Source: Pseudomonadota bacterium (GTDB taxonomy: Bacteria > Pseudomonadota > Gammaproteobacteria > Burkholderiales > Burkholderiaceae_C). Taken from it: a DNA stretch of 64,000 nt. The notes below the pieces were generated by a model. That model was not told where the DNA came from. It did not search any database and saw nothing but the letters and a program-made list of their open reading frames with translations. Both the position numbers and the translations under genes were made by a program. The DNA is taken from contig JAKBBK010000007.1 of NCBI GenBank assembly GCA_021808525.1, positions 16,335 through 80,334 on the forward strand, written 5' to 3'. Positions 9,667 through 19,289 of this stretch are shown here, one piece after another. Within the stretch, counting starts at the first letter, position 1. Every line of letters begins with the position of its first letter.

Positions 9667-10477
9667 GGATTCGCCGCGCGGATCTGCAAGCGAGAGGTTC
9701 GACGCTTTCGGTTTTGATTTGGCCCGCCATGACGCAACCATGCGATTCCTGAACCTTTATTTCGAGTATTGGCATCGTGTTTCCGCTGAAGGCCTGGAGA
9801 AGATTCCACAAGGACCGATGATTGCCTACGGGAATCATGCCGGTTTCAATTTGCTCGATGCGCTGATGCTGATGGTCGCAGCAAGGCAGCACGCCCCGTG
9901 CAGACGGCCGCTTCGCCTGCTGCATCACATCGGCATCGAAAAGATGCCGCTGATCGGATATTTCATGCAGCAACGCCTCGGTGCCGTGATCGGGCACCCC
10001 GCAAATGCCGATTACATCCTGGGAAAAGGAGAAGCCATCCTGACGTATCCGGAGGGAGGCTATAGCACCAGCCGCCCCTTCACCTCACGCCGCAGTCTTT
10101 CAGCGCTCGACCATTTTGGCGCCGGATTCTTGCGCCTGGCCGCACGAACGGGAGCATGGCTGCTGCCCGTCGCCACGGTGGGCTGCGAGGAGGCCATCCC
10201 GACGCTTGCGCTCTCGCGACGCCTCGGCCGCCACTTCAAGTTCGACCAATCGCTTTATCCGGTCGTGCCGCAAAGCGCCGTGACCCTGCTGCCCAGCTTG
10301 CTCGGCGTCCCGCTGCACCACTTCCACTTTCTCATGGGGTTCCCCTCGCATATCCGAATCCGCGTGGGCACTCCGTGGAAGCTGGGTCCGAATGCAGATA
10401 TCGAGGCGGCACGCCAGTCGTCTTACCACGCACTTGCAGGCATGGTGGCTTGCCTGGCGAACGAACCATGCCCTTGA
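9653..10477 (+). CDS. lysophospholipid acyltransferase-like protein (PlsC superfamily)
   Basis: AYGNHAGFNLLDAL (NHxxxxD-like block I), KMPLIGYFMQQRLGAVIGHP, LTYPEGGYSTSRPF (PEG block). Start uncertain (9629 or 9653); overlaps the upstream gene. Confidence 0.72.
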   Translation: MPIPEDSPRGSASERFDAFGFDLARHDATMRFLNLYFEYWHRVSAEGLEKIPQGPMIAYGNHAGFNLLDALMLMVAARQHAPCRRPLRLLHHIGIEKMPLIGYFMQQRLGAVIGHPANADYILGKGEAILTYPEGGYSTSRPFTSRRSLSALDHFGAGFLRLAARTGAWLLPVATVGCEEAIPTLALSRRLGRHFKFDQSLYPVVPQSAVTLLPSLLGVPLHHFHFLMGFPSHIRIRVGTPWKLGPNADIEAARQSSYHALAGMVACLANEPCP

Positions 10478-11151
10478 CTCGAGGCACCGCCCATACGCTC
10501 GAAGCGCTCGAGGCGCTTCGCACAAACGTGCACGCGATGTTCGGCCACGGCGTGGTGGCCCACGACTTCGCGCACATCGAACGGGTCGAGCGCAACGCCG
10601 CACACCTGCTCGAGATCGAAGCCGGCGACCCTTTCGTCGTCGGCGCAGCCTGCCTGCTGCACGACCTGCACCGCATCCTGGAGCGAGACCTCGGCCACCA
10701 TGTCGCGCCCGAGCAGGCCGATGCCCAAGTGCGCAGACGCCTGGACGAGCAAGGCGTCGACACGACGACCATCGACCATGTATGCGACTGCATCCATGCC
10801 ACCGAGCGCTATCGCTGTGCTGGTGACCTTATCGATGCGGCGTCGATGAGCGCCGAGCAGCGCATCGTGCGCGACGCCGACATGCTCGATGCGCTGGGCG
10901 CCGTGGGCATCGCGCGCGCCTTCATGTTCGGCGGCCGCCTGGGCGAACCTCTGTGGGCGACCGAACCGATCAGCGACACGTTCCAGCCCGGCCACACTGC
11001 GTCGATCGTGCACCACTTCCACGAGAAACTGCTGCATCTGCATCGGGAGATGCTCACCGACGAAGGCCGACGGATCGCCATCGAGCGCACGCGCTTGATG
11101 CACCACTACCTCGATGCACTGCGCAAGGAACCGGACTCCAATTTGCCCTGA
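10468..11151 (+). CDS. HD-domain phosphohydrolase, copy 2
   Basis: 227 aa near-duplicate of 6543..7217 (shared ADMLDALGxxGIARAFMFGGRLGEPLW); overlaps the stop of the upstream gene. Confidence 0.85.
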   Translation: MPLTRGTAHTLEALEALRTNVHAMFGHGVVAHDFAHIERVERNAAHLLEIEAGDPFVVGAACLLHDLHRILERDLGHHVAPEQADAQVRRRLDEQGVDTTTIDHVCDCIHATERYRCAGDLIDAASMSAEQRIVRDADMLDALGAVGIARAFMFGGRLGEPLWATEPISDTFQPGHTASIVHHFHEKLLHLHREMLTDEGRRIAIERTRLMHHYLDALRKEPDSNLP

Positions 11152-11205
11152 CCGCGCAGGATCCGTCGCCACGACGCCTCAATCCGCGGGGAATAGTACG
11201 TCGCA

Positions 11206-11243
11206 AAAGAAAACAGGCACCGACGATTTCTCGTAAGTGCCTG
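11206..11243 (-). terminator. intrinsic terminator downstream of tRNA-Arg
   Basis: Minus strand CAGGCAC-loop-GTGCCTG followed by TTTTCTTTT. Confidence 0.75.
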
Positions 11244-11260
11244 ATTTCTTTCAGCTATTT

Positions 11261-11337
11261 TGGTGCGCCCGGCAGGATTCGAACCCACGACCCCTTGGTT
11301 CGTAGCCAAGTACTCTATCCAACTGAGCTACGGGCGC
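11261..11337 (-). tRNA. tRNA-Arg (anticodon ACG)
   Basis: Minus strand GCGCCCGTAGCTCAGTTGGATAGAGTACTTGGCTACGAACCAAGGGGTCGTGGGTTCGAATCCTGCCGGGCGCACCA; full cloverleaf, loop CTACGAA, encoded CCA. Confidence 0.97.
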
Positions 11338-11457
11338 AGCGAAAGAAAAAGTATACACGCAAATTTCAGCGTTTGAACAGCCCCCCGCGCACATGCGTGG
11401 CGCGGGCTTCGCGCGCCGGGTGCCCGCGGCGGGGTGGGCAGGCGACAATGCGCCCCC

Positions 11458-12948
11458 ATGTCCCTCGCGCGCGCCTTTTCCCTGAGCCTGTTGCTGCTGG
11501 CGGCCAGCCGTGTGCTGGGGGTGCTGCGCGACGCGGTCGTGGCCACCCACTTCGGGCTCAGCGGCCACGCGGACGCGGCCCTGGTGGCCCTGTCCTACCC
11601 CGATTTCACCATTTCCCTGCTGTGGGGCGCGGCGGTGCCGGCGGTCATGGTGCCGCGCATGGCGGGGCGACCGCCGGGGGAGATCGCGGCCGAGGCGGCG
11701 CGCTGGTCGCGCCTGGCGCTGACGGCCTTCGTGGTGGCGGGCCTTGCGAGCTGGTGGCTGCGCCTGCCCCTGCTGCGGCTGCTGGCACCGGGCCTGCACG
11801 GGGCGGACGCGCTGCTGGCCGCGCGCACCCTGGGCCTGGGCGCGCTGGTGGCGCTGCCCGCGGGGGCCCTGACCATGGTGGGCGCGGCCGCGCTGCAGTC
11901 ACAGGGGCGCCTGCAATGGCAATACGCCGGCAATGTGGTGTTCAACCTGGCCCTGATCGCCGGGCTGCTCCTGGCCGCGCGCCTGCAGGCCTTCGGCTGG
12001 GTGGCCGGGGGCATTGCCGCCGCCTCGCTGGCGCGCCTGGGCATGATGCGCGGCGTGGTCTCGCGCCTGGGGCGCCCCGCGGTCGGCGCGCCCCGCTGGC
12101 CGGACCGCGCCGGCCTGCAGGCCGCCCTGCTGGCGCTGGTGGCCTCGGGCCTGACCGTGCTGTACACCCTGGCGGCGCGCAGCTTCGCTTCCAGCACCGG
12201 TGCCGGCCAGCTCGGCGTGTTCCAGTATGCGCAACGGGTCGGGGAGCTGCCGCTGCACACCGTGTTCGCCGTGGCCGCGGCCCTGGCGCTGGCGCGCCTG
12301 TCGGCGGCGGAAGCGGCCGGGGACCGCGCGGGGGCGCTGGAGCGCGGGCGCCAGTGGATGCGCTCCATGCTGCGCGTGGCACTGGTGCTGGGTGCCTGCG
12401 GCATGCTGGCCGCGCCGCTGGCGGTGCGCCTGGTGTTCGGCTGGGGGCGCATGGATCCCCAGGGCCAGGCCGAGCTGCTGCGCGCCATGCGCTGGATCCT
12501 CGCCCTGATGCCCTTGCAGGCGGCGCAGCTGGTGCTGGCCGCGCGCCTGAACAGCCACCGCCGCATCGCCGACCAGGTGCTGGGCTACGGCTGCGGGCTG
12601 CTGGCGCTGTTCGCGCTGGGCTGGCTGCTGCCGGCGCTGTGGTGGCGTGCGCTGGCGGCCTACGGTGCCGCCTACCTGGTGGCCGCCGGGGTGCTCTGGC
12701 TGCGCCTGGCCCGGCGCAACGGCGATACCGAGGCGAGCAATGCGCGCCTGCTGGCCCTGGCCACGCCCGCGCTGGTGGCGCTGGCCCTGCTGCTGGGTGC
12801 CTGGCCCGCGCTTTCCTGGGGCACCATGCTGCTGCAGGCGCTGCTGGCCCTCGCCACCCTGGCCGCGGGTGCCTGGTTCCTCCTGCGCAAGGATGCCCTG
12901 GGGGAAATCCTGGGGCGCTCGCTGGCGCGCCGTTACACTCATTCGTGA
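11458..12948 (+). CDS. MurJ/MviN-family lipid-linked glycan flippase
   Basis: ASRVLGVLRDAVVATHFG start, ~14 hydrophobic segments, FQYAQRVGELPLHTV motif. Confidence 0.82.
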   Translation: MSLARAFSLSLLLLAASRVLGVLRDAVVATHFGLSGHADAALVALSYPDFTISLLWGAAVPAVMVPRMAGRPPGEIAAEAARWSRLALTAFVVAGLASWWLRLPLLRLLAPGLHGADALLAARTLGLGALVALPAGALTMVGAAALQSQGRLQWQYAGNVVFNLALIAGLLLAARLQAFGWVAGGIAAASLARLGMMRGVVSRLGRPAVGAPRWPDRAGLQAALLALVASGLTVLYTLAARSFASSTGAGQLGVFQYAQRVGELPLHTVFAVAAALALARLSAAEAAGDRAGALERGRQWMRSMLRVALVLGACGMLAAPLAVRLVFGWGRMDPQGQAELLRAMRWILALMPLQAAQLVLAARLNSHRRIADQVLGYGCGLLALFALGWLLPALWWRALAAYGAAYLVAAGVLWLRLARRNGDTEASNARLLALATPALVALALLLGAWPALSWGTMLLQALLALATLAAGAWFLLRKDALGEILGRSLARRYTHS

Positions 12949-12950
12949 CC

Positions 12951-13778
12951 ATGGACTGGATCCAGATCACCAATCTCCCCGAGTTCGCCGCCTTCGCCGC
13001 CGAGTGCGGCGTGGCGCGCATCATGGTCGACCTCGAGCGCCTCGGCAAGCACGAGCGCCAGGGCGGCCTGGGCACCTTCATTTCCGACCACCGTCCGGAA
13101 GACGTCGCCGTGGTGCGCGCGGCCGCACCCGGCGCGCACCTGATGGTGCGCATCAACCCCTGGCATGCGCAGAGCCCGGCCGAGGTGGAACATGCGGTGC
13201 GCCACGGGGCCGACAGCGTGATGCTGCCCATGTTCGAGCAGCCGCAGGCGCTGCGCGATTGCGCGCGGGCCCTGGCAGGCCGCGCCGACCTGGTGGCGCT
13301 GCTGGAGACCCGGGGCGCGCTCGACAGCCTGGAGGCCTGGGCGGACACCGAGGGCCTGGGCGAGATCTACGTCGGGCTCAACGACCTGCACCGGCAGCTG
13401 GGGTGCCGTTTCATGTTCGAGCCGCTGGCCGACGGCACCGTCGAGCGCGTGGCGGGGGCGGCGCGGGCGCGGGGGCTGCGCTTCGGCTTCGGCGGCATCG
13501 CGCGCCTGGACGAAGGCCTGCTGCCGGGCCGGGTGGTGCTGGCCGAGCACCTGCGCCTGGGTTCGGGCAGCGTGATCCTGTCGCGCACCTTCAATCGCGA
13601 ATGGATCGAGTTTCCGGACAGCGACTGGCGCAGCGTGTACCGCGAGCAGCTGGGCCGGCTGCGGCATTGCGAGTCGGTGCTGCGCGCTCGCAGCGCCGAG
13701 GAAATCGAGAGCGACCGGCTGCTGGCCTGCGACCTCATCCACAAGGCGGCGCTGGCCCTGGGTTCCGCGAGGGCCTGA
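12951..13778 (+). CDS. HpcH/HpaI aldolase-family protein
   Basis: VARIMVDLERLGK, ADSVMLPMFEQPQALR, ALLETRGALDSL, IYVGLNDLHRQLG characteristic of HpaI/citrate lyase fold. Confidence 0.82.
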   Translation: MDWIQITNLPEFAAFAAECGVARIMVDLERLGKHERQGGLGTFISDHRPEDVAVVRAAAPGAHLMVRINPWHAQSPAEVEHAVRHGADSVMLPMFEQPQALRDCARALAGRADLVALLETRGALDSLEAWADTEGLGEIYVGLNDLHRQLGCRFMFEPLADGTVERVAGAARARGLRFGFGGIARLDEGLLPGRVVLAEHLRLGSGSVILSRTFNREWIEFPDSDWRSVYREQLGRLRHCESVLRARSAEEIESDRLLACDLIHKAALALGSARA

Positions 13779-14335
13779 TGCTCAAGCGGGGCTTCGACCT
13801 CCTGCTGGCGGCGCTGGCGCTGCTGCTGCTGGCCCTGCCCATGCTGGCCGTGGCACTGGCCGTGTGGCTGGACAGCGGGCGCCCGGTGCTGTTCGCCCAG
13901 GCGCGGGTGGGCCGCGGCGGCCGGCTGTTCCGCCTGTACAAGTTCCGCTCCATGGTGGTCGACGCCGAGGCGCGCGGCCCGCAGCGCACGGCCAGCGGCG
14001 ACCCGCGCATCACCCGCGTGGGCCGCTGGCTGCGGCGCAGCAGCCTGGACGAGCTGCCGCAGTTGTTCAACGTGCTGCGCGGGGACATGAGCCTGGTGGG
14101 CCCGCGTCCCGACGTGCCGGCGCAACAGGCCGACTATGGCGCCGAGGACTGGGCGCTGCGCTGCCGCGTGCGCCCCGGCATCACCGGGCTGGCGCAGGCC
14201 CTGTACCGTTCGCGCGCCACGCCCGCGCAGCGCCTGCAGGCCGACCTGGACTATGCCCGCCGACCGGGGCTGGCGCGCGACCTGCGCATCCTGGGGCTGA
14301 CGGTGCTGCAGCTGTGGCGCGGAAGCGGCAACTAA
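13778..14335 (+). CDS. small monotopic phosphoglycosyl transferase (PglC/WbaP C-domain type)
   Basis: KRGFDLLLAALALL, RLYKFRSMVVDAE, RRSSLDELPQLFNVLRGDMSLVGPRP; TGATG overlap with upstream gene. Confidence 0.93.
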   Translation: MLKRGFDLLLAALALLLLALPMLAVALAVWLDSGRPVLFAQARVGRGGRLFRLYKFRSMVVDAEARGPQRTASGDPRITRVGRWLRRSSLDELPQLFNVLRGDMSLVGPRPDVPAQQADYGAEDWALRCRVRPGITGLAQALYRSRATPAQRLQADLDYARRPGLARDLRILGLTVLQLWRGSGN

Positions 14336-14420
14336 CGCGGCTTTGACCCGGGGCTGCGCGACGCGCCACGGTCGGCCCCGGCTGCGGCGACAATACGGGT
14401 TTTGCGTCCGATTCCTACCC

Positions 14421-16226
14421 ATGTGCGGCATCTACGGCTATTTCGACCGCGTCGGCGGTGAACTCGACGCGCGCGCCCTGCAGGCCATGGATGCCTCGCT
14501 GCGCCACCGCGGACCCGACGACACCGGCGCGTGGACCATGCCCGGCGCCGCCGTGGGCAACCGCCGGCTGTCGATCATCGACCTCGAAGGCGGGCACCAG
14601 CCTTTCGTGTCCGACGACGGGCGCATCGCCCTGGTGCAGAACGGGGAGATCTTCAACCACGTCGAGCTGCGGCGCGAGCTGCAGCGCGAGGGTGTGCGCT
14701 TCGCCAGCGACCACAGCGACACCGAGGTGCTGCTGCGCCTGTACGAGCGCGAGGGGCTGGACTTCCTGCCGCGGCTCAACGGCATGTTCGCCTTCGCCGT
14801 GCTCGATCGGCGCGATCCCGAGCGGCCCTGCCTGCACCTGGTGCGCGACCGCATCGGCGTCAAGCCGCTGTACCTGCACGACGACGGCACGCGGCTGCTG
14901 TTCGGCTCGGAGATCAAGGCCCTGCTGGCGGCCCTGCCGGCGCGCCCGCGCCTGGACCTGCCGGCGCTGCAGCATTACCTGGCCTTCAACTACGTGCCGC
15001 CGCCCTGGACCCTGTTCGACGGCGTGCGCCACCTGGAGCCGGGCTGCGTGCTCAGCGTGGAACCCCGCGGAACGCGCCAGCGGCGCTGGTGGAACCTGGC
15101 CGAGCAGCAGCCCGCGCAGCAGGAGTTCGGCGCCTGGCAGGAGCAGTTCCTGGGCCTGCTGGACGATGCCGTGCGCCTGCGCCTGCGCGCCGACGTGCCC
15201 TTCGGCGCCTTCCTGTCGGGGGGCGTGGACTCCAGCACCGTGGTGGCGCTGATGGCGCGCCACGTGCGCGAACCGGTTCGCAGCTTCTGCATCGGCTTCG
15301 ACGACGCGCGCTTCGACGAGTCGCCCTTCGCGCGCGAGGCGGCGCGCCGTTTCGGCACCCGGCATCACGAGCGCATCGTGCAACCCGACCTGCTCGACGC
15401 CTGGCCCAGTGCCCTGTGGCACTGCGACCAGCCCCATGGCGACGCCTCCTTCCTGCCCACGCTGGAGGTGGCGCGCCTGGCGGCGCAGGAAGTCAAGGTG
15501 GTGCTCACGGGCGACGGCGGCGACGAGTTGTTCGCCGGCTACGACAAGTACGCCGCCCTGCTGGCCGACCCGGCGCTGCAGGCCCTGGACGACGAGGCCT
15601 TCGCCCGCACCCTGGTCGAGCGCACGGGGCTGTTCGGCGCGCAGGGCCGCTCGCAACTGCTGCAGCCCTGGCTGCAGCAGCGCCTGCGCGACGTGGACAG
15701 CGTGCACGACGTGGCCCTGCCCTGGCTGCGCCAGGCGGGGCATTTCGACCGGGTGAACCAGATGCTGTTCCTGGACATGATGCTGCTGCTGCCGGGCAAC
15801 AACCTGGTCAAGCCGGATCGCATGGGCATGGCCGTGTCCCTGGAGGCGCGCACGCCCTTCCTGGACTGGCGCATGATGGAACTGGCCTTTCGCAGCCCCG
15901 GCACCACCAAGCTGGTCGACGGCGACAAGAAGCACTGGTTCAAGCGCGCGGTGCAGCCGCTGATCGGCGAGGAGCTGGCGATGCGCCGCAAGCAGATGTT
16001 CACGGTGCCCATCGGTGAATGGTTCCGCGGGCCGCGCAAGGCCTGGCTGCACGAGCTGCTGTTCGCCGAGGACGCGCTGGCCGCGCGGCTGTTCCAGCCG
16101 GCGCGCCTGCGCCAGTTGTTCGAGCAGCATGTGGAGGGCAGCGCCAACCACACCCGCGAGTTGCGCGCGCTGGCGGCGCTGGAGATCTGGGCGCGGCGCT
16201 TCCAGCCGGAGCTCGACCCGGCATGA
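14421..16226 (+). CDS. asnB: asparagine synthase (glutamine-hydrolysing)
   Basis: MCGIYGYFDR N-terminal Cys amidotransferase; FLSGGVDSSTVVALMA PP-loop. Confidence 0.94.
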   Translation: MCGIYGYFDRVGGELDARALQAMDASLRHRGPDDTGAWTMPGAAVGNRRLSIIDLEGGHQPFVSDDGRIALVQNGEIFNHVELRRELQREGVRFASDHSDTEVLLRLYEREGLDFLPRLNGMFAFAVLDRRDPERPCLHLVRDRIGVKPLYLHDDGTRLLFGSEIKALLAALPARPRLDLPALQHYLAFNYVPPPWTLFDGVRHLEPGCVLSVEPRGTRQRRWWNLAEQQPAQQEFGAWQEQFLGLLDDAVRLRLRADVPFGAFLSGGVDSSTVVALMARHVREPVRSFCIGFDDARFDESPFAREAARRFGTRHHERIVQPDLLDAWPSALWHCDQPHGDASFLPTLEVARLAAQEVKVVLTGDGGDELFAGYDKYAALLADPALQALDDEAFARTLVERTGLFGAQGRSQLLQPWLQQRLRDVDSVHDVALPWLRQAGHFDRVNQMLFLDMMLLLPGNNLVKPDRMGMAVSLEARTPFLDWRMMELAFRSPGTTKLVDGDKKHWFKRAVQPLIGEELAMRRKQMFTVPIGEWFRGPRKAWLHELLFAEDALAARLFQPARLRQLFEQHVEGSANHTRELRALAALEIWARRFQPELDPA

Positions 16227-17488
16227 ACCCGGCCCGACGCCTGCTGGCGGTGGCCTATGGCGGCGGCCACGTGGCCATGCTGCTGCCCGTGCTGGGCGAG
16301 CTGCGGCGCAGGCATCCCCACTGGAACATCCAGTTCCTGGCGCTGACCACGGCCCGGCGCGCCGCCCGCGCGGCGGGCTGGGACAGCCTGGGCTACGAAT
16401 CGCTGCTGACACTGCTGGAGCCGCAGGAGCGCGAACAGGCGCTGCGCCTGGGCCGCGAGCTGCAAGCCGGCAACAGCCATCCCGACATCGCGCCTTCCGA
16501 GACCGTGGCCTACCTGGGGATCAACGCCTGGTCGCTGCGGCGCCAGCTGGGCGAGCAGGAGGCGGCGCGAGTGCTGGCCGAGCGCGGGCGCCACGGCTTC
16601 CACCCCCGCGAGTTCCTGGAACGGGTGTTGCGCGCGCTGCGCCCGGAGTTGCTGCTCACGACCAATTCGCCGCGCAGCGAGCAGGCGGCGCTGGAGGCCG
16701 CGCAGGCCCTGGGCATCCCCAGCCTGGCGCTGCTGGACCTGTTCGCCCAGCCCGGCGATCCCTTCGCGGCGCGGCGCCAGCGGCCGGACCGCGTGTGCGT
16801 GCTGGCCGACGCCGTGCGCGACAACCTGCTGGCCGCGGGCTGGGAGGCCGAGCGCATCGTGGTCACCGGCAACCCGGCCTTCGACGCCCTGCAGGAGCCG
16901 CGGCTGCACGAGCAGGCCGGCGCCCTGCGCCGGCGCTGGGCACAGCGCTGGGGGCGCGAACCCGGCCGGCTGGTGCTGGTGGCCACGCAGCCCGAGGCGC
17001 AGGCACATCCGGGCTCGCCGTGGCCGGCCGGGGATGCGCTGGCGCTGGCCATGGAGGCCAGTGCCCGGGCCTGGGTGGAACAGCGCCCCGAGGCCTCGCT
17101 GGTGGTGCGCCACCATCCGAACCACTGGCACCGGGCACGGCGCGCGCCGGACACGGCGCAGGTGCATTTCAGCGTTCCCGCGGACGAAGCCATCGAGCCC
17201 CTGGTGCTCGCGGCCGATGCCGTGGTGGTGCAGACCACCACCGTGGGCCTGCAGGCGGCCGTGGCCGCTCGCCCTGTGCTCTCGCTGCAATGCTCGCCCG
17301 GGGCCCTGCGCGGGCTGGACTACGCCAGCCTGGGCGTGGCGCGCGGGGTGGCCAGCCTGGAAGATCTGCCGCGCGCGCTGGACGAGACCCTGGCGAAGCC
17401 CCCTGGGCCCACCGCCTGGGCCCGACCGGCGGCCGCCGCGCCGGCGGTCGCCGACCAGGCCGAACGACTCCTGAACCCGGGATCATGA
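16223..17488 (+). CDS. GT-B-fold glycosyltransferase / UDP-GlcNAc 2-epimerase-like protein
   Basis: GGGHVAMLLPVLGELRRRHP N-domain, VTGNPAFDAL, VVRHHPNHW, VVVQTTTVGLQAAVAARPVLSL C-domain motifs; in glycan cluster. Confidence 0.6.
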   Translation: MNPARRLLAVAYGGGHVAMLLPVLGELRRRHPHWNIQFLALTTARRAARAAGWDSLGYESLLTLLEPQEREQALRLGRELQAGNSHPDIAPSETVAYLGINAWSLRRQLGEQEAARVLAERGRHGFHPREFLERVLRALRPELLLTTNSPRSEQAALEAAQALGIPSLALLDLFAQPGDPFAARRQRPDRVCVLADAVRDNLLAAGWEAERIVVTGNPAFDALQEPRLHEQAGALRRRWAQRWGREPGRLVLVATQPEAQAHPGSPWPAGDALALAMEASARAWVEQRPEASLVVRHHPNHWHRARRAPDTAQVHFSVPADEAIEPLVLAADAVVVQTTTVGLQAAVAARPVLSLQCSPGALRGLDYASLGVARGVASLEDLPRALDETLAKPPGPTAWARPAAAAPAVADQAERLLNPGS

Positions 17489-18192
17489 AGACCATCGCCA
17501 CCATCTGTGCCCGCGGCGGCAGCAAGGGCCTGCCCGGCAAGAACATCCGCCCGCTGCGCGGGCGCCCGCTGATCGTGCACAGCATCGCCTTCGCGCTGGA
17601 GCACCCGGCCATCGACGCGGTGTGCGTGTCCACCGACGACGAGCGCATCGCCCGGGTGGCGCGCGAGGCGGGCGCCGAGGTACCCTACCTGCGCCCTCCG
17701 GAGCTGGCGCGCGACGACAGCCCCAAGCTTCCGGTGATCGAGCATCTGCTGCAATTCCTGCAGCGCGAACAGGGCCGTGCCTACGACCGCGTGGTCGACC
17801 TGCAGCCCACCTCCCCGCTGCGCATCCCGCAGGACCTCGACGCCTGCCTGCGGCGCGCCGAGGAGCCCGACCAGCCCGGCCTGGTACTCACCGCCTACGA
17901 CAGCGGCTTCAACCCGTATTTCAACCTGGTCGAGCTGCAGGGCGACGGCAGCGTGCTGGTGAGCAAGGGCGGCGGGCTGGCCACGCGCCAGGCGGCGCCA
18001 CCGGTGTGGGCCCTCAACGGTTCCATCTACGTGTGGCGCCGCGCCGCGTTGTCGCAGGCGGCACGCGAGGGCATGTGGAGCGTGCGCGTGGCCGCCCATA
18101 TCATGCCCGCATCGCGCTCGGTGGACATCGATACCGCCGAGGATTTCGCGGCGGCCGAACGCGCCGTACCCGAAGGATCCCCCTCACCATGA
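17485..18192 (+). CDS. neuA: CMP-nonulosonate (acylneuraminate) cytidylyltransferase
   Basis: IATICARGGSKGLPGKNIRPLRGRPLI, DLQPTSPLR, NGSIYVWRR, SVDIDTAEDF. Confidence 0.92.
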   Translation: MKTIATICARGGSKGLPGKNIRPLRGRPLIVHSIAFALEHPAIDAVCVSTDDERIARVAREAGAEVPYLRPPELARDDSPKLPVIEHLLQFLQREQGRAYDRVVDLQPTSPLRIPQDLDACLRRAEEPDQPGLVLTAYDSGFNPYFNLVELQGDGSVLVSKGGGLATRQAAPPVWALNGSIYVWRRAALSQAAREGMWSVRVAAHIMPASRSVDIDTAEDFAAAERAVPEGSPSP

Positions 18193-19289
18193 ACCGGCCC
18201 CATGTGTTCGTCATCGCGGAGGCCGGGGTCAACCACAACGGCCGCCTGGACCTGGCGCTGGGCCTGGTGGACGCCGCGGCCGCGGCGGGCGCCGACGCGG
18301 TCAAGTTCCAGACCTTTCGCGCCGAGGACCTGGCCACCCCCGGGGCCGCCACGGCCAGCTACCAGAAGCAGCAGACGGGCCACGACGATCAGCTGGCGAT
18401 GCTGCGCGCGCTGGAGCTGAGCCACGAGCAGTTCCAGGCCGTCGCGGCGCGCTGCCGGGAGCGCGGCATCGAGTTCATGTCCACGCCGTTTTCGGAGCAG
18501 GCGGTGGACCAGCTGGTCGAGCTCGGCGTGCGCCGGCTCAAGCTGCCTTCGGGAGAGATCACCAACCGCCCGCTGCTGCGCAAGGCGGCGCAGGCGCGCC
18601 TGCCCCTGCTGATGTCCACGGGCATGGCCACGCTGGACGAGGTGCGCGAGGCGGTGGAGTGGGTGCGCGAGGTCTGGCTGCGCGGCAGCGCCCCGCGCCC
18701 CGCGCAACCGTTAGCCGCGCCGCTGGTGCTGCTGCATTGCACGTCGGCCTACCCGGCCCCCGACGAGGCGCTGAACCTGCTGGCGCTGCGCCAGCTGGGC
18801 CAGGTCTGCGGCATGCCGGTGGGCTATTCGGACCACAGCCTGGGCAACACCGCGGCGCTGGCCTCGGTGGCCCTGGGGGCCGTGGTGATCGAGAAGCACA
18901 TCACGCTGGACCGCCGGCTGCCCGGCCCCGACCATGCCGCCTCCAGCGAGGCCGCCGAGTTCGCCGCCCTGGTGCGCGACATACGGCGCCTGCAGGACAT
19001 GCTGGGCGACGGCATCAAGGCCCCGCGGGAGCAGGAGATGGACGTGCGCCAGGTGGCGCGGCGCAGCGTGGTGCTGGCCTGCGCGCTGCGCGCGGGCAGT
19101 GAACTCGCGCTCGAGCACCTGCAGCTGCGGCGTCCGGGCCACGGCATCGCCCCGCGCGAACTCGACGCGCTGATCGGGCGCCGCCTGCGCCGCGACGTCG
19201 CCGCCGGGCAACTGCTGGCCTGGGACGACCTGCACGCCGTGCGCGAGGACCCGGACGGCGCGGACGACGATGTCGACGACCATGCCTGA
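18189..19289 (+). CDS. neuB: nonulosonate synthase (NeuB/LegI family) with SAF domain
   Basis: VIAEAGVNHNGRLDLA, KFQTFRAEDL, FMSTPFSEQAVD, LPSGEITNRPLL, GYSDHSLGN, EKHITLDRRLPGPDHAAS. Confidence 0.95.
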   Translation: MNRPHVFVIAEAGVNHNGRLDLALGLVDAAAAAGADAVKFQTFRAEDLATPGAATASYQKQQTGHDDQLAMLRALELSHEQFQAVAARCRERGIEFMSTPFSEQAVDQLVELGVRRLKLPSGEITNRPLLRKAAQARLPLLMSTGMATLDEVREAVEWVREVWLRGSAPRPAQPLAAPLVLLHCTSAYPAPDEALNLLALRQLGQVCGMPVGYSDHSLGNTAALASVALGAVVIEKHITLDRRLPGPDHAASSEAAEFAALVRDIRRLQDMLGDGIKAPREQEMDVRQVARRSVVLACALRAGSELALEHLQLRRPGHGIAPRELDALIGRRLRRDVAAGQLLAWDDLHAVREDPDGADDDVDDHA

